Shown piece by piece: positions 19,542-29,638 of a stretch of 64,000 bases of DNA. Below the pieces are notes generated by a model. The model was not told the DNA's origin. It saw nothing but the letters and a program-made list of their open reading frames with translations, and ran no database searches. The DNA comes from Saprospiraceae bacterium (GTDB lineage Bacteria > Bacteroidota > Bacteroidia > Chitinophagales > Saprospiraceae), in assembly GCA_016714765.1 (NCBI GenBank), contig JADKCF010000017.1, positions 21,419 through 85,418 of the forward strand. Direction: 5' to 3'. Within the stretch, counting starts at the first letter, position 1. Every line of letters starts with the position of its first letter. Both the position numbers and the translations under genes were made by a program.

Positions 19542-20277
19542 TTGATTAGATATTTTACACTTCTATTTGTGGTATTTATTATAAGTGCATGTCATAAGGA
19601 TGAAAAAATCTTTATACCTGATCAAACGCATCTTCTCAATAGTAGTTATCTGTTGTCCCGTATATCTGACGCTCCCCTTTCATACCTCCTGGCACTGAAA
19701 GAAGGAAAAACGCTATTCAGGGGACCTAAAAACACACTGATTGAAATACCTTACCAGTCATTGAGAGATTCATCAGGCACAATTATAAGTGGAGAAATAA
19801 AACTTGAATTCAACGAATTTGCTGAAAAAGAATTTTGTTATCTTCTCCTGAGACTATCAATAATGAGGGGTTGATAGACTGTTCTAAAATAATATATCTG
19901 AAATTTACAGCAAGGTAAAAAACTGCATTTGCCACTCCGATCAATGTTTATCTACCTGCTGAAAAAACAGATGAAAATACAGCAAAAGGACCTTATGAAA
20001 GTGAAAATGCGACTGATTGGGTTTTAAAACTGATTTGCAAACAAATTATCTGGCCCAGGACTTAGTTGTAAATAATGAAGATTCTTCTGTCAAAATATAT
20101 GGTTATAAGTTGGTCCTGGATAAGGCAAAATCATGGTATTGTGTCGGCAGCTCATTAAAAAACAATATCAACCATTTCACTTCGATTTGTCTGACGGCCA
20201 ATCAAAATGAGAATAGTAAAAATAGTCTTGTTTATTTTATTTCAGAAAATAATAAATCAGTCATTAATGAGTAAAAG
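19542..20277 (+). pseudogene. lipoprotein of unknown family, multiply frameshifted
   Basis: A lipoprotein signal (FTLLFVVFIISACHKDEK, lipobox IISAC) starts at a TTG at 19542 with a GGGGG-rich stretch upstream. The reading continues to about 19845, where a T is missing (frame then reads SSPETINNEGLIDCSKIIYL). It shifts again near 19915 (KLHFATPINVYLPAEKTDEN) and near 20025, ending ICLTANQNENSKNSL...SVINE. The three segments read as one protein of about 245 residues that I cannot assign to a family. It carries more breaks per kilobase than its neighbours, so it could be a true pseudogene rather than a victim of sequencing error. Confidence 0.55.
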
Positions 20278-20442
20278 AATTTCAGACAGGCATTTTTTTT
20301 TACATACAATTGACAACCTACTTACCGACAGGAAGAGTTTAATTTTAATTATTTTTGCAGGATGCATTTCTTTCGAAAACTCGTTCAGGAATTGGATGTT
20401 CTACCTTACTATTTTATAAGTTTTTTTAAACTCTACTAATCT

Positions 20443-22904
20443 TTGGCCATAATAAAATATATAACTGTAATTTTCCCTTTGGCTTTGCCGAAGCTGTATT
20501 CTTATGCTGTTCCTAAAAAAATGGCAAAAAAGGTCAAAGTCGGGCTAAGAGTAGAAGTTTCTCTTAAAAACAAGTTGTATTCCGCCATTATTTCCGAGGT
20601 GCATGAGGATCTTACATTAGAGTATACACCCAAACCCATCGTAGCCATATTGGATACAATACCTCTGGTTACACCGTGGCAGATAAGCTTTTGGCAATGG
20701 ATGGCAGCTTATTATTGTTGTACAGTGGGTGAGGTTATGAATATTGCTATGCCGTCAGGACTTAAACTCGAAAGTGAAACAAAAGTAGTTTACAATAGTG
20801 ATTTTGATGAGATGGCCGCAAGCCTGACAGATGATGAATATTTGGTGGCAGAAGCAGTATCCATCCAAAACGAACTTACCATCCTTCAAATTCAGGATAT
20901 TTTAAACAAAAAGACCATTTTTCCTGTCCTTCGAAGCCTTTTGGACAAAAAGGTCATATCTGTTAAAGAAGAGTTGATAGAAAAGTATAAGCCTAAAATG
21001 GTCAATTTTATGGTTTTATGCGAACCTTACAAATCTGATCCCGAAAGTATCAATGCGGCATTTGACATAGTGACAAAAAGTGATAAACAAACCAAAGCAT
21101 TATTGGCGTATGTGCAGATGAGCCGCAACAAAAATTTTACAATTCCTGTGTCCGATGTTTGCCAGCTTGCTGGTGTCGATGCCAGTGTGATACAGGCTAT
21201 GGTCAAAAAAAGTATTTTCACTATCTCAAGGCAAAATCAGAGCAGAATTTTCAAAAAAGATGAAAATGAGTTAGCTAACCATGAAATGCAGACTCTGAGT
21301 GTACAACAGATACAGGCATTGGACGAGATAGATTCTCATTTTTTACATGGAAAACCCGTTTTACTACATGGTATCACAGGAAGTGGTAAAACCCGCGTAT
21401 TTGCTGAACTCATCAAAAAGAACATGGACGGAGGTAGGCAGACTCTGTATTTGCTGCCTGAGATAGCACTCACTACTCATATGGTCGAGAGGCTCAAAAG
21501 TATTTTTGGTGAAGAAGTACTCGTTTATCATAGCCGTATGAATAATCAGGAAAGGGTGGAGATGTGGAATGCAGTCCTGCTTGGGGCCAAAATAGTGATA
21601 GCTGCAAGGTCAGGCTTATTTCTGCCATATACTAAGCTCGGACTCATTATTGTCGATGAGGAACATGATCCTTCCTACAAACAAAATGACCCTAATCCCA
21701 GATATAATGCAAGAGATGCCGCCATATTTTTAAGTAATGTGTTGAGCGCACAAATTAGACTGGGTACCGCCACCTGAGCCTTGAATCCTATACCAATGCG
21801 GTGAAAGATAAGTATGGTCTCGTGTATATGCCGGATAGGCATGGTGAGTCTATTCTTCCCAAAATAAATATTGTCGATCTGAGGACTGAGTACAGAGACA
21901 AAAGATTCAAAGGACTATTTAGTCAGGAACTCATTATAGCGATAGAGGATGCACTTAGCAATAAAGAGCAGGTTTTGCTTTTTCAAAATAGGAGAGGTTA
22001 TGCACCTACCATCAATTGTAATATCTGTGGCTGGCAAGCTGACTGTACCAATTGTGATGTCCACCTGACAGTGCATAAAGCATTCCATGAGCTCCGTTGC
22101 CATTATTGCGGTACACGGGCCAGGATTCCTGCCCAATGTCCTGCCTGCGGCAACCACGACCTTTTCGAGCAGGGCTTTGGCACTGAAAAGATAGAAGAAA
22201 ACATTAAAGAGATGTTTCCCACGGCCTTAGTTGCGAGACTGGATATGGATACTGCCAAGACAAAACTGGCATTCGAAAATATCCTTCATGATTTTGAAGA
22301 AAAGAAGATAGATATCCTTGTAGGTACTCAGATGATTACCAAAGGACTTGATTTTGATAATATAGCATTGGTAGGTGTTCTGAATGCTGATGCCATCCTC
22401 AGATATCCGGATCTTAGGGCAAATGAGAGAGCTTTCCAGTTACTTACACAGGTTTCCGGGCGGGCCGGCAGAAGGGCAAAGCAGGGACAGGTCATCATTC
22501 AGACCTATAGTCCGGAGCATCCCGTCATTATAGAAACCATGCATCATTTGTACAACAGATTTTTCGAAAGGGAATCTGCAGAAAGAAAAGCATTTCGGTA
22601 TCCGCCTTATTTCAGAATGATACAAATAGAGTTGCTCCATAAAAATGCCGCTACATGCGCTCACGCTGCTGCCACATATGCAGATCAGATTCGTAAGTTG
22701 ATAGGCAACCGCATACTCGGTCCCGCCATACCATCGATCGCAAGGATACGCGGGCAGTACATTCAGACCATCACGATTAAGATGGAGAAAGACACAAAGA
22801 TTGTCAGCAAGGTAAAAAAAATCATTATGGAAGAAAGAGACAAACTCAGAAATATGCCTGCCTGTAAGACTGTCAGGGTGAATGTGGATGTAGACCCATA
22901 TTAG
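20443..22904 (+). CDS. priA: primosomal replication helicase PriA, frameshifted
   Basis: Restart helicase that reloads the replisome at stalled forks; about 820 residues when joined. N-terminal DNA-binding domain: VIFPLALPKLYSYAVPKK. Helicase: Walker A LLHGITGSGKTRVFAEL, DEAH-like IIVDEEHDPSYKQ. The zinc module has eight Cys (CNICGWQADC, CTNCDVHL, CHYCGT, CPACG). Motif VI: QVSGRAGRRAKQG. Between these, the universally expected GTATPSLESY is disrupted: GTAT is followed by a TGA near 21775 and the continuing SLESY lies one base out of frame. The start at TTG 20443 is needed to include the conserved N-terminus; no in-frame ATG lies before residue 27. Confidence 0.93.
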
Positions 22905-22946
22905 AGGGCAAGGGTCTTATTGTGGAATAGAATAATGGAAAAAATA

Positions 22947-24854
22947 TTAATTATGAATGTTTAGCTGGGCTCCTGTTTCAACCCGCAGTTGCCCGTGTTG
23001 CTCAATAATCATTTTTCGACAATGAGCCATAGTGGAAGGAGGAACCAAACATATAGGGGTGCCTGATGGTATTGTCACATCGTCCATAAATGTAGGTACT
23101 CCACAATCCCAGTTAGAGGCTTCATTCCAATCATTATTCGTACTGCCGGTCCAAACAATATGTCTATGATTATCAAATGGTATTTCAGCCACCGTACTTT
23201 TAGCACATAACCATCGATCAGGATCAAAAACAGCACTGGTAGGAATGAAAGACAGCGTGGCATCAAAATATAAATGCTGCGGTGAAGACTGATTAAATAC
23301 CAAGGTTTGAGAAGTAGTACCGTTTGTAAATCTGACAGGCACCGGCATATCAAAAAAAGTACCCTGACCTGCTGAATGGGTTTGTGTTATCGACAAATAA
23401 ATTTTATTACAACTGGCATCTTTTGACCATTGTATGGTATAATTTGGCCAACCTTGTCCATACAGCCAATCATTAAAATAATCATCGAGTTGTATACCGC
23501 TCACAGTCTCAAGGGCATTGATAAAATCAATGGTTTTTGCATATTTGTATGCCAAACCAGGTGAATTGATATAATTGTGTAATGCATTAAAAAAAGTCTG
23601 GTCTCCTAGTTTCCACCTGAGCATATGCAATATTAGTGCACCTTTATTATAGACTAAACGACTGTTAAAAATACTACCTATATTTGTGGTGTCTGTGACA
23701 AACGTAGAACCATAATTATTTCCTGTGACATTGTTTATCTTACCGTTTTTCCAGTCTGACCATGTTTGATCTCCCAGACCTTGTTCACATATCATTCCTT
23801 CCAGGTAAGTTGCAAACCCTTCATTGAGCCAAATATCCTGCCAGGAACCACAAGTAATCTTATCTCCAAACCATTGGTGTGCCAATTCGTGGGCCATCAA
23901 TGTGCGACTGAATCCACCCATAAAACTCATTGTGGAGTGTTCCATACCACCGCCGAAACCACACTGTGCATGCCCATATTTTTCATTTTTGTATGGATAC
24001 GAACCCAACTTTTGAACATAATACTGCATCATGGGTATTATCAGTGGTGTCTGTGAGGCCGCACTGGTATTACATGGATAAACATAATTTAATACTTCTA
24101 TAGAAACATCATTGGGTATACTAACCCAATCAGAATAAACACTATAATCTGCCACTGCAAAAGCTACAAGATAAGCAGGTATGGGGTAGCGGTGCTTCCA
24201 ATGATAAGTTTTTGTATTATCAGCATTTGTAGTTTCAAGCACGAGCAACCCATTTCCTGCAGCCCGATAGGGTTGTGGACATTTGATGATGACATCTAAG
24301 GAATCAGCTTTGTCATTGAGGGTTTCCTTACATGGCCACCAGTTTTTTGACCCATATGGTTCGGAGAGTGTCCACATGATTTTATTGTTTTGTCCACCGC
24401 AAGTAGTGCTGCTGCTTACAAAAGATCCGAATCCATCCGTGTATGGTGCACCTTGATAATAAACTGTAATAGAGTCACTTACTCCCATAGCAATATTTTG
24501 GGGTAGGTTTATTTGCAGCGTCACAGGTGTGTTAAAGGTGTAAGAAAATATATGGCTTCCGTGATATTTTACTGAATCCACTATCATATTTTCCCTGAAA
24601 TCAAAAAAGATGGTTTGCATCGAAGATACAACGGGTTTAAAATACGTTGTCACTTTGCCATTGATGTAATAAATACCTGGATTTACAGACAGCTCCAGCC
24701 TGTGGTAGTGGACATCATAATCCGAAGTATTTGGAACCATCAAATTTTTTACTTTGGAAATCGATGGCTCGTATTTGACAATTTTTGTTGGTTTTAGCGA
24801 GTATGCAGCTTGGTTAAACACGAAAATCGCCATTATGGCAATTAAATATTTCAT
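22947..24854 (-). CDS. secreted M1-family zinc aminopeptidase
   Basis: 635-residue gluzincin metallopeptidase that removes N-terminal residues from peptides. Signal peptide at the start (YLIAIMAIFVFNQAAYS). Substrate-binding GGGMEHSTMSF (GAMEN-like) is followed by the zinc motif HELAHQWFGD near residue 320 and the third ligand in WLNEGFATYLEG. The C-terminal part has a WTGSTNNDWNEASNWDCGVP module that often sits in Bacteroidota surface proteins, ending GQLRVETGAQLNIHN. No classical T9SS type A domain is visible after it. It probably acts outside the cytoplasm in nutrient peptide degradation. It faces the 3' end of priA. Confidence 0.92.
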   Translation of the reverse strand: MKYLIAIMAIFVFNQAAYSLKPTKIVKYEPSISKVKNLMVPNTSDYDVHYHRLELSVNPGIYYINGKVTTYFKPVVSSMQTIFFDFRENMIVDSVKYHGSHIFSYTFNTPVTLQINLPQNIAMGVSDSITVYYQGAPYTDGFGSFVSSSTTCGGQNNKIMWTLSEPYGSKNWWPCKETLNDKADSLDVIIKCPQPYRAAGNGLLVLETTNADNTKTYHWKHRYPIPAYLVAFAVADYSVYSDWVSIPNDVSIEVLNYVYPCNTSAASQTPLIIPMMQYYVQKLGSYPYKNEKYGHAQCGFGGGMEHSTMSFMGGFSRTLMAHELAHQWFGDKITCGSWQDIWLNEGFATYLEGMICEQGLGDQTWSDWKNGKINNVTGNNYGSTFVTDTTNIGSIFNSRLVYNKGALILHMLRWKLGDQTFFNALHNYINSPGLAYKYAKTIDFINALETVSGIQLDDYFNDWLYGQGWPNYTIQWSKDASCNKIYLSITQTHSAGQGTFFDMPVPVRFTNGTTSQTLVFNQSSPQHLYFDATLSFIPTSAVFDPDRWLCAKSTVAEIPFDNHRHIVWTGSTNNDWNEASNWDCGVPTFMDDVTIPSGTPICLVPPSTMAHCRKMIIEQHGQLRVETGAQLNIHN

Positions 24855-24913
24855 GGCAATAATACAATTTATTCAAAAATACAAAATAATTAGTGACAGC
24901 ATTGGTTTTTTTG

Positions 24914-25933
24914 TCAATTTTTTTGATGCATGTGAGTCCTGACACGAAGTTGTGCATTCTCCCTTATATTAAAATAATAAAAATTAATATCAGCTGGATG
25001 ATAATTTTTGGTGCGAAGGAAAATGCTGCCCGTGAATTTTGGTTTATTAGCCCACAGTAAATCCCTGGATACTTGAGCGTCTTCGAGGTGTGGGTAAATT
25101 TTGTTAAATTTGAAAAGTAAGCTTCCCTTGTTTGATGATTTTGGAACATATGCTTTGTCAGTCTTCCATGAAAGCGGATTTGTCACTGAAATGCTATCCA
25201 GATAAAGTTTTTCTGGCAAATGGTGACCACTCTTAAATGTCCTCCACGATACAAAACAACCTGTATCAGAGCTGTCTCTGCATGGCCGGATATTTTTAAA
25301 TCTATCTTTTCGAATGGGCATACCCAGTAAATATGCTGCTACCAGACTATTTTGCAAAGGCTTGTTGTCAAAGAACTCATCGAGTAGTCTTTCTGCATGA
25401 TTAGTGCCCTGACTGTGCCCGGCTATGATGACGGGTCTGCCATTATTTTCATTATTCAGGTAGTGTAGAAAGGCTGTTTTTACGTCTTCATACGCCAGAT
25501 CAAATGCTGCCTTTGCTGAGGATTTATCTTTGGTAAAATAAGCATGGATGTGGGCTTGTCTGTATCTCGGCGCAAATACTCTCCCCGCATGATTAAATAC
25601 GCTGGCTTGAAACCGAATGGTCCCTTTGTTGGTCTTTTTGTCCAGTTTTTTATCATTGACAGGTGCATTCCAATTATCTTTTCCAATGTAACCTCCGGTA
25701 TAGGTGGTGGGATGGATAAAAAAAACATCTGCCTGTGTGCGATCGTAACTTACAGTATCACCTTCTGGAGTGCGGTCTGACTCATCTGTAAAATCAGGAT
25801 GTGCTGCCCAATATTGCGGCTTTGAATAATCTATTTTTTCTACATTTTTATGTTGAAATGCCTGCACAGGCTTATAGCTTTTACAAGCAACCAGTGACAA
25901 TATAAAAGATATAAACCATGCGGTGATTTTCAT
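24914..25933 (-). CDS. DUF3089 alpha/beta-hydrolase-like lipoprotein
   Basis: 339 residues, with a lipoprotein signal (FISFILSLVACKSYKPVQ). The central hydrolase signature VIIAGHSQGTNHAERLL gives the nucleophile elbow G-H-S-Q-G. Other DUF3089 landmarks are DVFFIHPTTYTGG near the start and CFVSWRTFKSGHH later. Substrate is unknown for this family; an esterase/lipase-type activity on the cell envelope is inferred. It lies 10 bases downstream of fumC on the same strand and may be read through from it. Confidence 0.82.
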   Translation of the reverse strand: MKITAWFISFILSLVACKSYKPVQAFQHKNVEKIDYSKPQYWAAHPDFTDESDRTPEGDTVSYDRTQADVFFIHPTTYTGGYIGKDNWNAPVNDKKLDKKTNKGTIRFQASVFNHAGRVFAPRYRQAHIHAYFTKDKSSAKAAFDLAYEDVKTAFLHYLNNENNGRPVIIAGHSQGTNHAERLLDEFFDNKPLQNSLVAAYLLGMPIRKDRFKNIRPCRDSSDTGCFVSWRTFKSGHHLPEKLYLDSISVTNPLSWKTDKAYVPKSSNKGSLLFKFNKIYPHLEDAQVSRDLLWANKPKFTGSIFLRTKNYHPADINFYYFNIRENAQLRVRTHMHQKN

Positions 25934-25943
25934 TTTTATCAGA

Positions 25944-27328
25944 TTATATCATTTCTTCGGGTCTTACCCAGGCATCAAATTCGTCAGATGTAAGATAACC
26001 CAGATCGAGAGCAGCCTGCTTGAGTGTCGTATGTTCTTTATGTGCTTTTTTTGCAATCTCAGCAGCTTTGTCATAGCCTATTTTTGTATTAAGGGCGGTA
26101 ACCAGCATAAGTGAGTTGTCAAGATTATATTTTATACGCGGCTCATTGGCCTCTATACCCACTGCACAGTGTTCATTAAAACTCATACAAGCATCACCTA
26201 TCAGATTGGCAGACATCAGGAAGTTGTATATCATGACAGGTTTGAACACATTAAGTTCAAAATGGCCACTCATGCCACCAATATTGATGGCTACATCATT
26301 GCCCATCACCTGGGCCATTGCCATAGTGAGTGCCTCAGATTGAGTTGGGTTGACCTTGCCTGGCATAATGGAAGACCCCGGCTCATTTTCAGGAATTATG
26401 ATCTCACCGATTCCGCATCTGGGTCCTGATGCCAGCATTCTGATGTCATTTCCTATTTTCATCAGGGAGACAGCGACTGTTTTTAATGCACCATGTGCCT
26501 CGACGATAGCATCATGTGCTGCCAGGCCCTCAAATTTATTTGTTCCGGTGATGAATGGCAGTCCTGAAATTTCAGCAATTTTTTTTGCAACAAGTACATC
26601 ATACCCATTAGGTGTATTGAGGCCGGTGCCAACAGCCGTTCCACCCAGTGCCAGTTCAGAAAGATGAGCATAACTGTTACGAATGGCTTTGATGCCATGA
26701 TTGAGCTGGGCTACATATCCTGAAAGTTCCTGACCCAGCGTCAATGGAGTAGCATCCATAAAATGGGTTCGCCCAATCTTCACAACGTTCATGAATTGCT
26801 GAGATTTAGCTTTCAGTGTATCTCTCAGAGTCTCTAATCCCGGAATAGTCACGTCCACCAGTACTTTGTAAGCGGCGATATGCATAGCAGTAGGAAATGT
26901 GTCATTGGATGACTGAGATTTATTGACATCATCATTGGGATGTAAGATCTTTTTTGGATCATCCAGAGTCCCTCCGTGCAACACGTGTCCCCTGTTAGCT
27001 ATTACTTCATTGAGATTCATATTGGACTGTGTTCCTGAGCCTGTTTGCCATACTACTAATGGGAACTGATCGTCCAGTTTTCCAGACATGATTTCTGACA
27101 GACTTTTTCTATGATCACTTTTTTCTCTTCTGGCAATACCCCAAGATCAAAGTTGGCTTGGGCAGCTGCCATTTTGAGCACTGCAAAGGCATTTATTATT
27201 TCCTTAGGCATACGATGACCTCCTATTTTAAAATTTTCAGCAGATCTCTGAGTCTGGGCCCCCCAATATTTATCAGCAGGAACATCTATAAATCCCATAC
27301 TGTCTTTTTCTTTTCTGTACTGGCTCAT
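25944..27328 (-). CDS. fumC: class II fumarate hydratase, frameshifted
   Basis: Reversible hydration of fumarate to malate in the TCA cycle. Joined length is about 461 residues, normal for FumC. Landmarks: N-terminal DKYWGAQTQRSAENF, VVWQTGSGTQSNMNLNEVI, GRTHFMDATPLTLGQE, and the superfamily signature GSSIMPGKVNPTQSE. The frame is lost near 27079: the conserved IMSGKLDDQFPLVVW follows EKVCQK only if an A run is lengthened by one base. The M at 27089 (MSGKLDD) is internal, not a true start. It is followed closely by the DUF3089 gene. Confidence 0.95.
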
Positions 27329-27530
27329 TTGTTTATACCGATTTTAAAAATTAATGCACAAAGTTACGATTTTTAGATGTTTGATTCAGTGTTCAGATAG
27401 CATAAAAGTTATGAGATTAATCATAAGCTGTAGGCCTAAAATGATCAGTAATATTCTGTACAAAGTGCAACACATTACTTTTACATCAATGGAACTAAAG
27501 CTGTCACTATATATAAAAAGGTCTGTTGCT

Positions 27531-28286
27531 TTAAAATGCATTGATTATCTGAACAAATTCAGTAGCATTGAGAGAGGAGCCCCCTACCAATCCACCATCG
27601 ACATCGGCTTGGCTGAATAACTCTTTAGCATTATTGCCTTTTACAGAACCTCCATATAGGATGCTCGTGTTTTCTGCTATTCTTTTGCCATACTTTTTTT
27701 GTAACATACTTCTGATGGCAGCATGCATTTCCTGTGCCTGAGCAGGTGAAGCAGTTTCGCCGGTGCCTATTGCCCATATCGGTTCATAAGCTATGACAAT
27801 ATTTTTCATTTCAGCTATTGTGAGTTGAAATAACGACTCTGTCAATTGCTTCTTTACATGCGCTACATGAGCATTAGCTTTTCGGATATCTAAGCCTTCT
27901 CCACAACAAAATATCACTTTTAAGCCTGCATCCAAAGCGGCTCGCAGTTTGAGTGAAAGGAGGGCGTTGTCCTCATGATTATACTCACGTCTTTCAGAAT
28001 GTCCCAGGATGACGTATGGAACTTTCATGGCGGCCAGCATAGGCGCGCTTATCTCTCCTGTAAATGCACCCGATGCTTTATGATGACAGTTTTGTGCTGC
28101 CAGCAAGACTTTGGAAGATGATTTTATTTTTTTCTGCAAAGGGTATAGGTGTGTAAAGGGGACTGCCAGGATAGTGACAGTGTCTTTACTGCGCGCTGCG
28201 TCAGCTACTGCTACTGCAAGTGCTATACCATCATCAATGTTGGTATTCATTTTCCAGTTGCCTGCGGCTATTTTTTTTCGTGCCAT
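27531..28286 (-). CDS. tpiA: triosephosphate isomerase
   Basis: Glycolytic TIM-barrel enzyme interconverting dihydroxyacetone phosphate and glyceraldehyde 3-phosphate; 251 residues, the normal length. Catalytic residues are visible: Lys in AAGNWKMN at the N-terminus, His in VILGHSERRE, and Glu in AYEPIWAIGTGETASP. The phosphate-binding end reads LYGGSVKGNN and DGGLVGGSSL. It is intact, unlike several neighbours. It is separated from fumC by about 200 bases in which nothing else was recognised. Confidence 0.97.
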   Translation of the reverse strand: MARKKIAAGNWKMNTNIDDGIALAVAVADAARSKDTVTILAVPFTHLYPLQKKIKSSSKVLLAAQNCHHKASGAFTGEISAPMLAAMKVPYVILGHSERREYNHEDNALLSLKLRAALDAGLKVIFCCGEGLDIRKANAHVAHVKKQLTESLFQLTIAEMKNIVIAYEPIWAIGTGETASPAQAQEMHAAIRSMLQKKYGKRIAENTSILYGGSVKGNNAKELFSQADVDGGLVGGSSLNATEFVQIINAF

Positions 28287-28431
28287 GATATTTATAATTT
28301 GCTTAGATGGCGCAAGATAAGGAATAAATTATTTCTTACGTCAGTAGCTCCACCGGTTTCTTTTCCAAAGGTGATTTTGGAAGACTTATGAGCTGACTAT
28401 TTGTTATTGCGGATACATTCATGGATCTTAA

Positions 28432-28462
28432 TTGGAAATCTAAAATAAAAAGCATATTTTTG
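28432..28462 (+). promoter_or_regulatory. putative Bacteroidota-type promoter for the DUF4249 gene
   Basis: TTGG at 28432-28435, a 19-base spacer, then TATTTTTG at 28455-28462, matching the TTTG / TAnnTTTG consensus of the major Bacteroidota sigma factor. It ends 25 bases before the ATG at 28488. Confidence 0.55.
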
Positions 28463-28487
28463 CAGTCTTAATCAAGCGTATACTTTC

Positions 28488-29483
28488 ATGCAAAATCATA
28501 TAAAGGTTCTAATTTTTTTAGTAGTTACAAGTCTTGTTGGTTTTTATTCCTGCTCCAATGATTTTGAGTTGACAGAAAGCGGTGCGGATATTCCTATAGT
28601 GTATGGAATGGTATCTGTGGGAGATACCGCCACCTATATCAGAGTAGAAAGGGCTTTTATTGACGAAAAAACTTCAGCCTTTGTGCTCTCAAAAGACCCA
28701 GCACAATTGTATTATAATGATATTACAGTCAAAATACGACATTTGAAAACAGGAAAAGATTATATATTGAATAGAGTGGATGGAAATCTGGAAGGGTTCA
28801 AGCGGGATACAGGCGTATTTGCTGATGCACCCAACTATCTTTACAAGATTAAGAAAAATGAATTAAACTTCATACCCAAAGATGAATACAAATTTATTGT
28901 GAATAAATCTGATGGTGTGATACTGACTGAAGCTACGACCAAAGCCATCACACCATATGTCAATGAAGATATTACTACTCCCGGGCCTACAGCTTTATTG
29001 TCGTTTGTCAATAATTTAGATTTTAAAGTACGGTGGTTTGGTGATGCCAATGCAGTCATTCACGATGTGAAATTAGTCTTTAATGTAAAAGAAGAAAGAG
29101 AAGGTAAGTTTACAGATAAAGCTGTGACATGGACGTTGGCCAAAAATATTGATAAAACTGAATATGCTACAAAAGGCAGGGCTTTTTACGAATTTATGCA
29201 AGGCGCTTTTGAGAAAAATAATGCTATCAAGAGATATTTTCAAAACGCGTCACTTGTCATTGTTTCAGGCGGCCAGGAAGTAAAAGACTATATCAGCATT
29301 GGCCAGGCCAATCTGGGCATCACTTCCAGTGGCGAAATACCTGTGTATACCAATCTAAGCAATGGAGGGCAGGGCATTTTTTCTTCTAAGACTACGTTTA
29401 CCAGAAAAGACATCGCCCTGAGTAATGCTACTCTAGATTCCCTTCGTAACGGTGTCATTACAAAAAGTCTGAACTTTAAGTAA
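28488..29483 (+). CDS. DUF4249-like lipoprotein
   Basis: 331-residue lipoprotein: signal VLIFLVVTSLVGFYSCSNDF with lipobox Cys after FYS. The following ADIPIVYGMVSVGDTATYIR with paired beta-strand text and VRVERAFIDE resembles the DUF4249 family, which in Bacteroidota often accompanies TonB-dependent receptors. No receptor gene is adjacent here. A beta-sandwich periplasmic or outer-membrane lipoprotein is likely; the ligand is unknown. Confidence 0.7.
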   Translation: MQNHIKVLIFLVVTSLVGFYSCSNDFELTESGADIPIVYGMVSVGDTATYIRVERAFIDEKTSAFVLSKDPAQLYYNDITVKIRHLKTGKDYILNRVDGNLEGFKRDTGVFADAPNYLYKIKKNELNFIPKDEYKFIVNKSDGVILTEATTKAITPYVNEDITTPGPTALLSFVNNLDFKVRWFGDANAVIHDVKLVFNVKEEREGKFTDKAVTWTLAKNIDKTEYATKGRAFYEFMQGAFEKNNAIKRYFQNASLVIVSGGQEVKDYISIGQANLGITSSGEIPVYTNLSNGGQGIFSSKTTFTRKDIALSNATLDSLRNGVITKSLNFK

Positions 29484-29638
29484 TAATCTGACGAACTGTC
29501 AGACCATTCGGCCTTTTTTTCCTGTTTAAGATCATTTTTGACAGTCTTTTTGTCTGTGAATCGCATTGGCATACAGATTGACTATATAATTGTATCAGTA
29601 AAAAATGATTCTTAAAAAATTAAACACAATAACATACA

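Noticed and set aside
21755..21800. TGA in priA as selenocysteine or reassigned codon
   Set aside because: The protein continues in a different frame after the TGA, so decoding TGA as an amino acid would not restore PriA. Many other genes use TGA as a normal stop.
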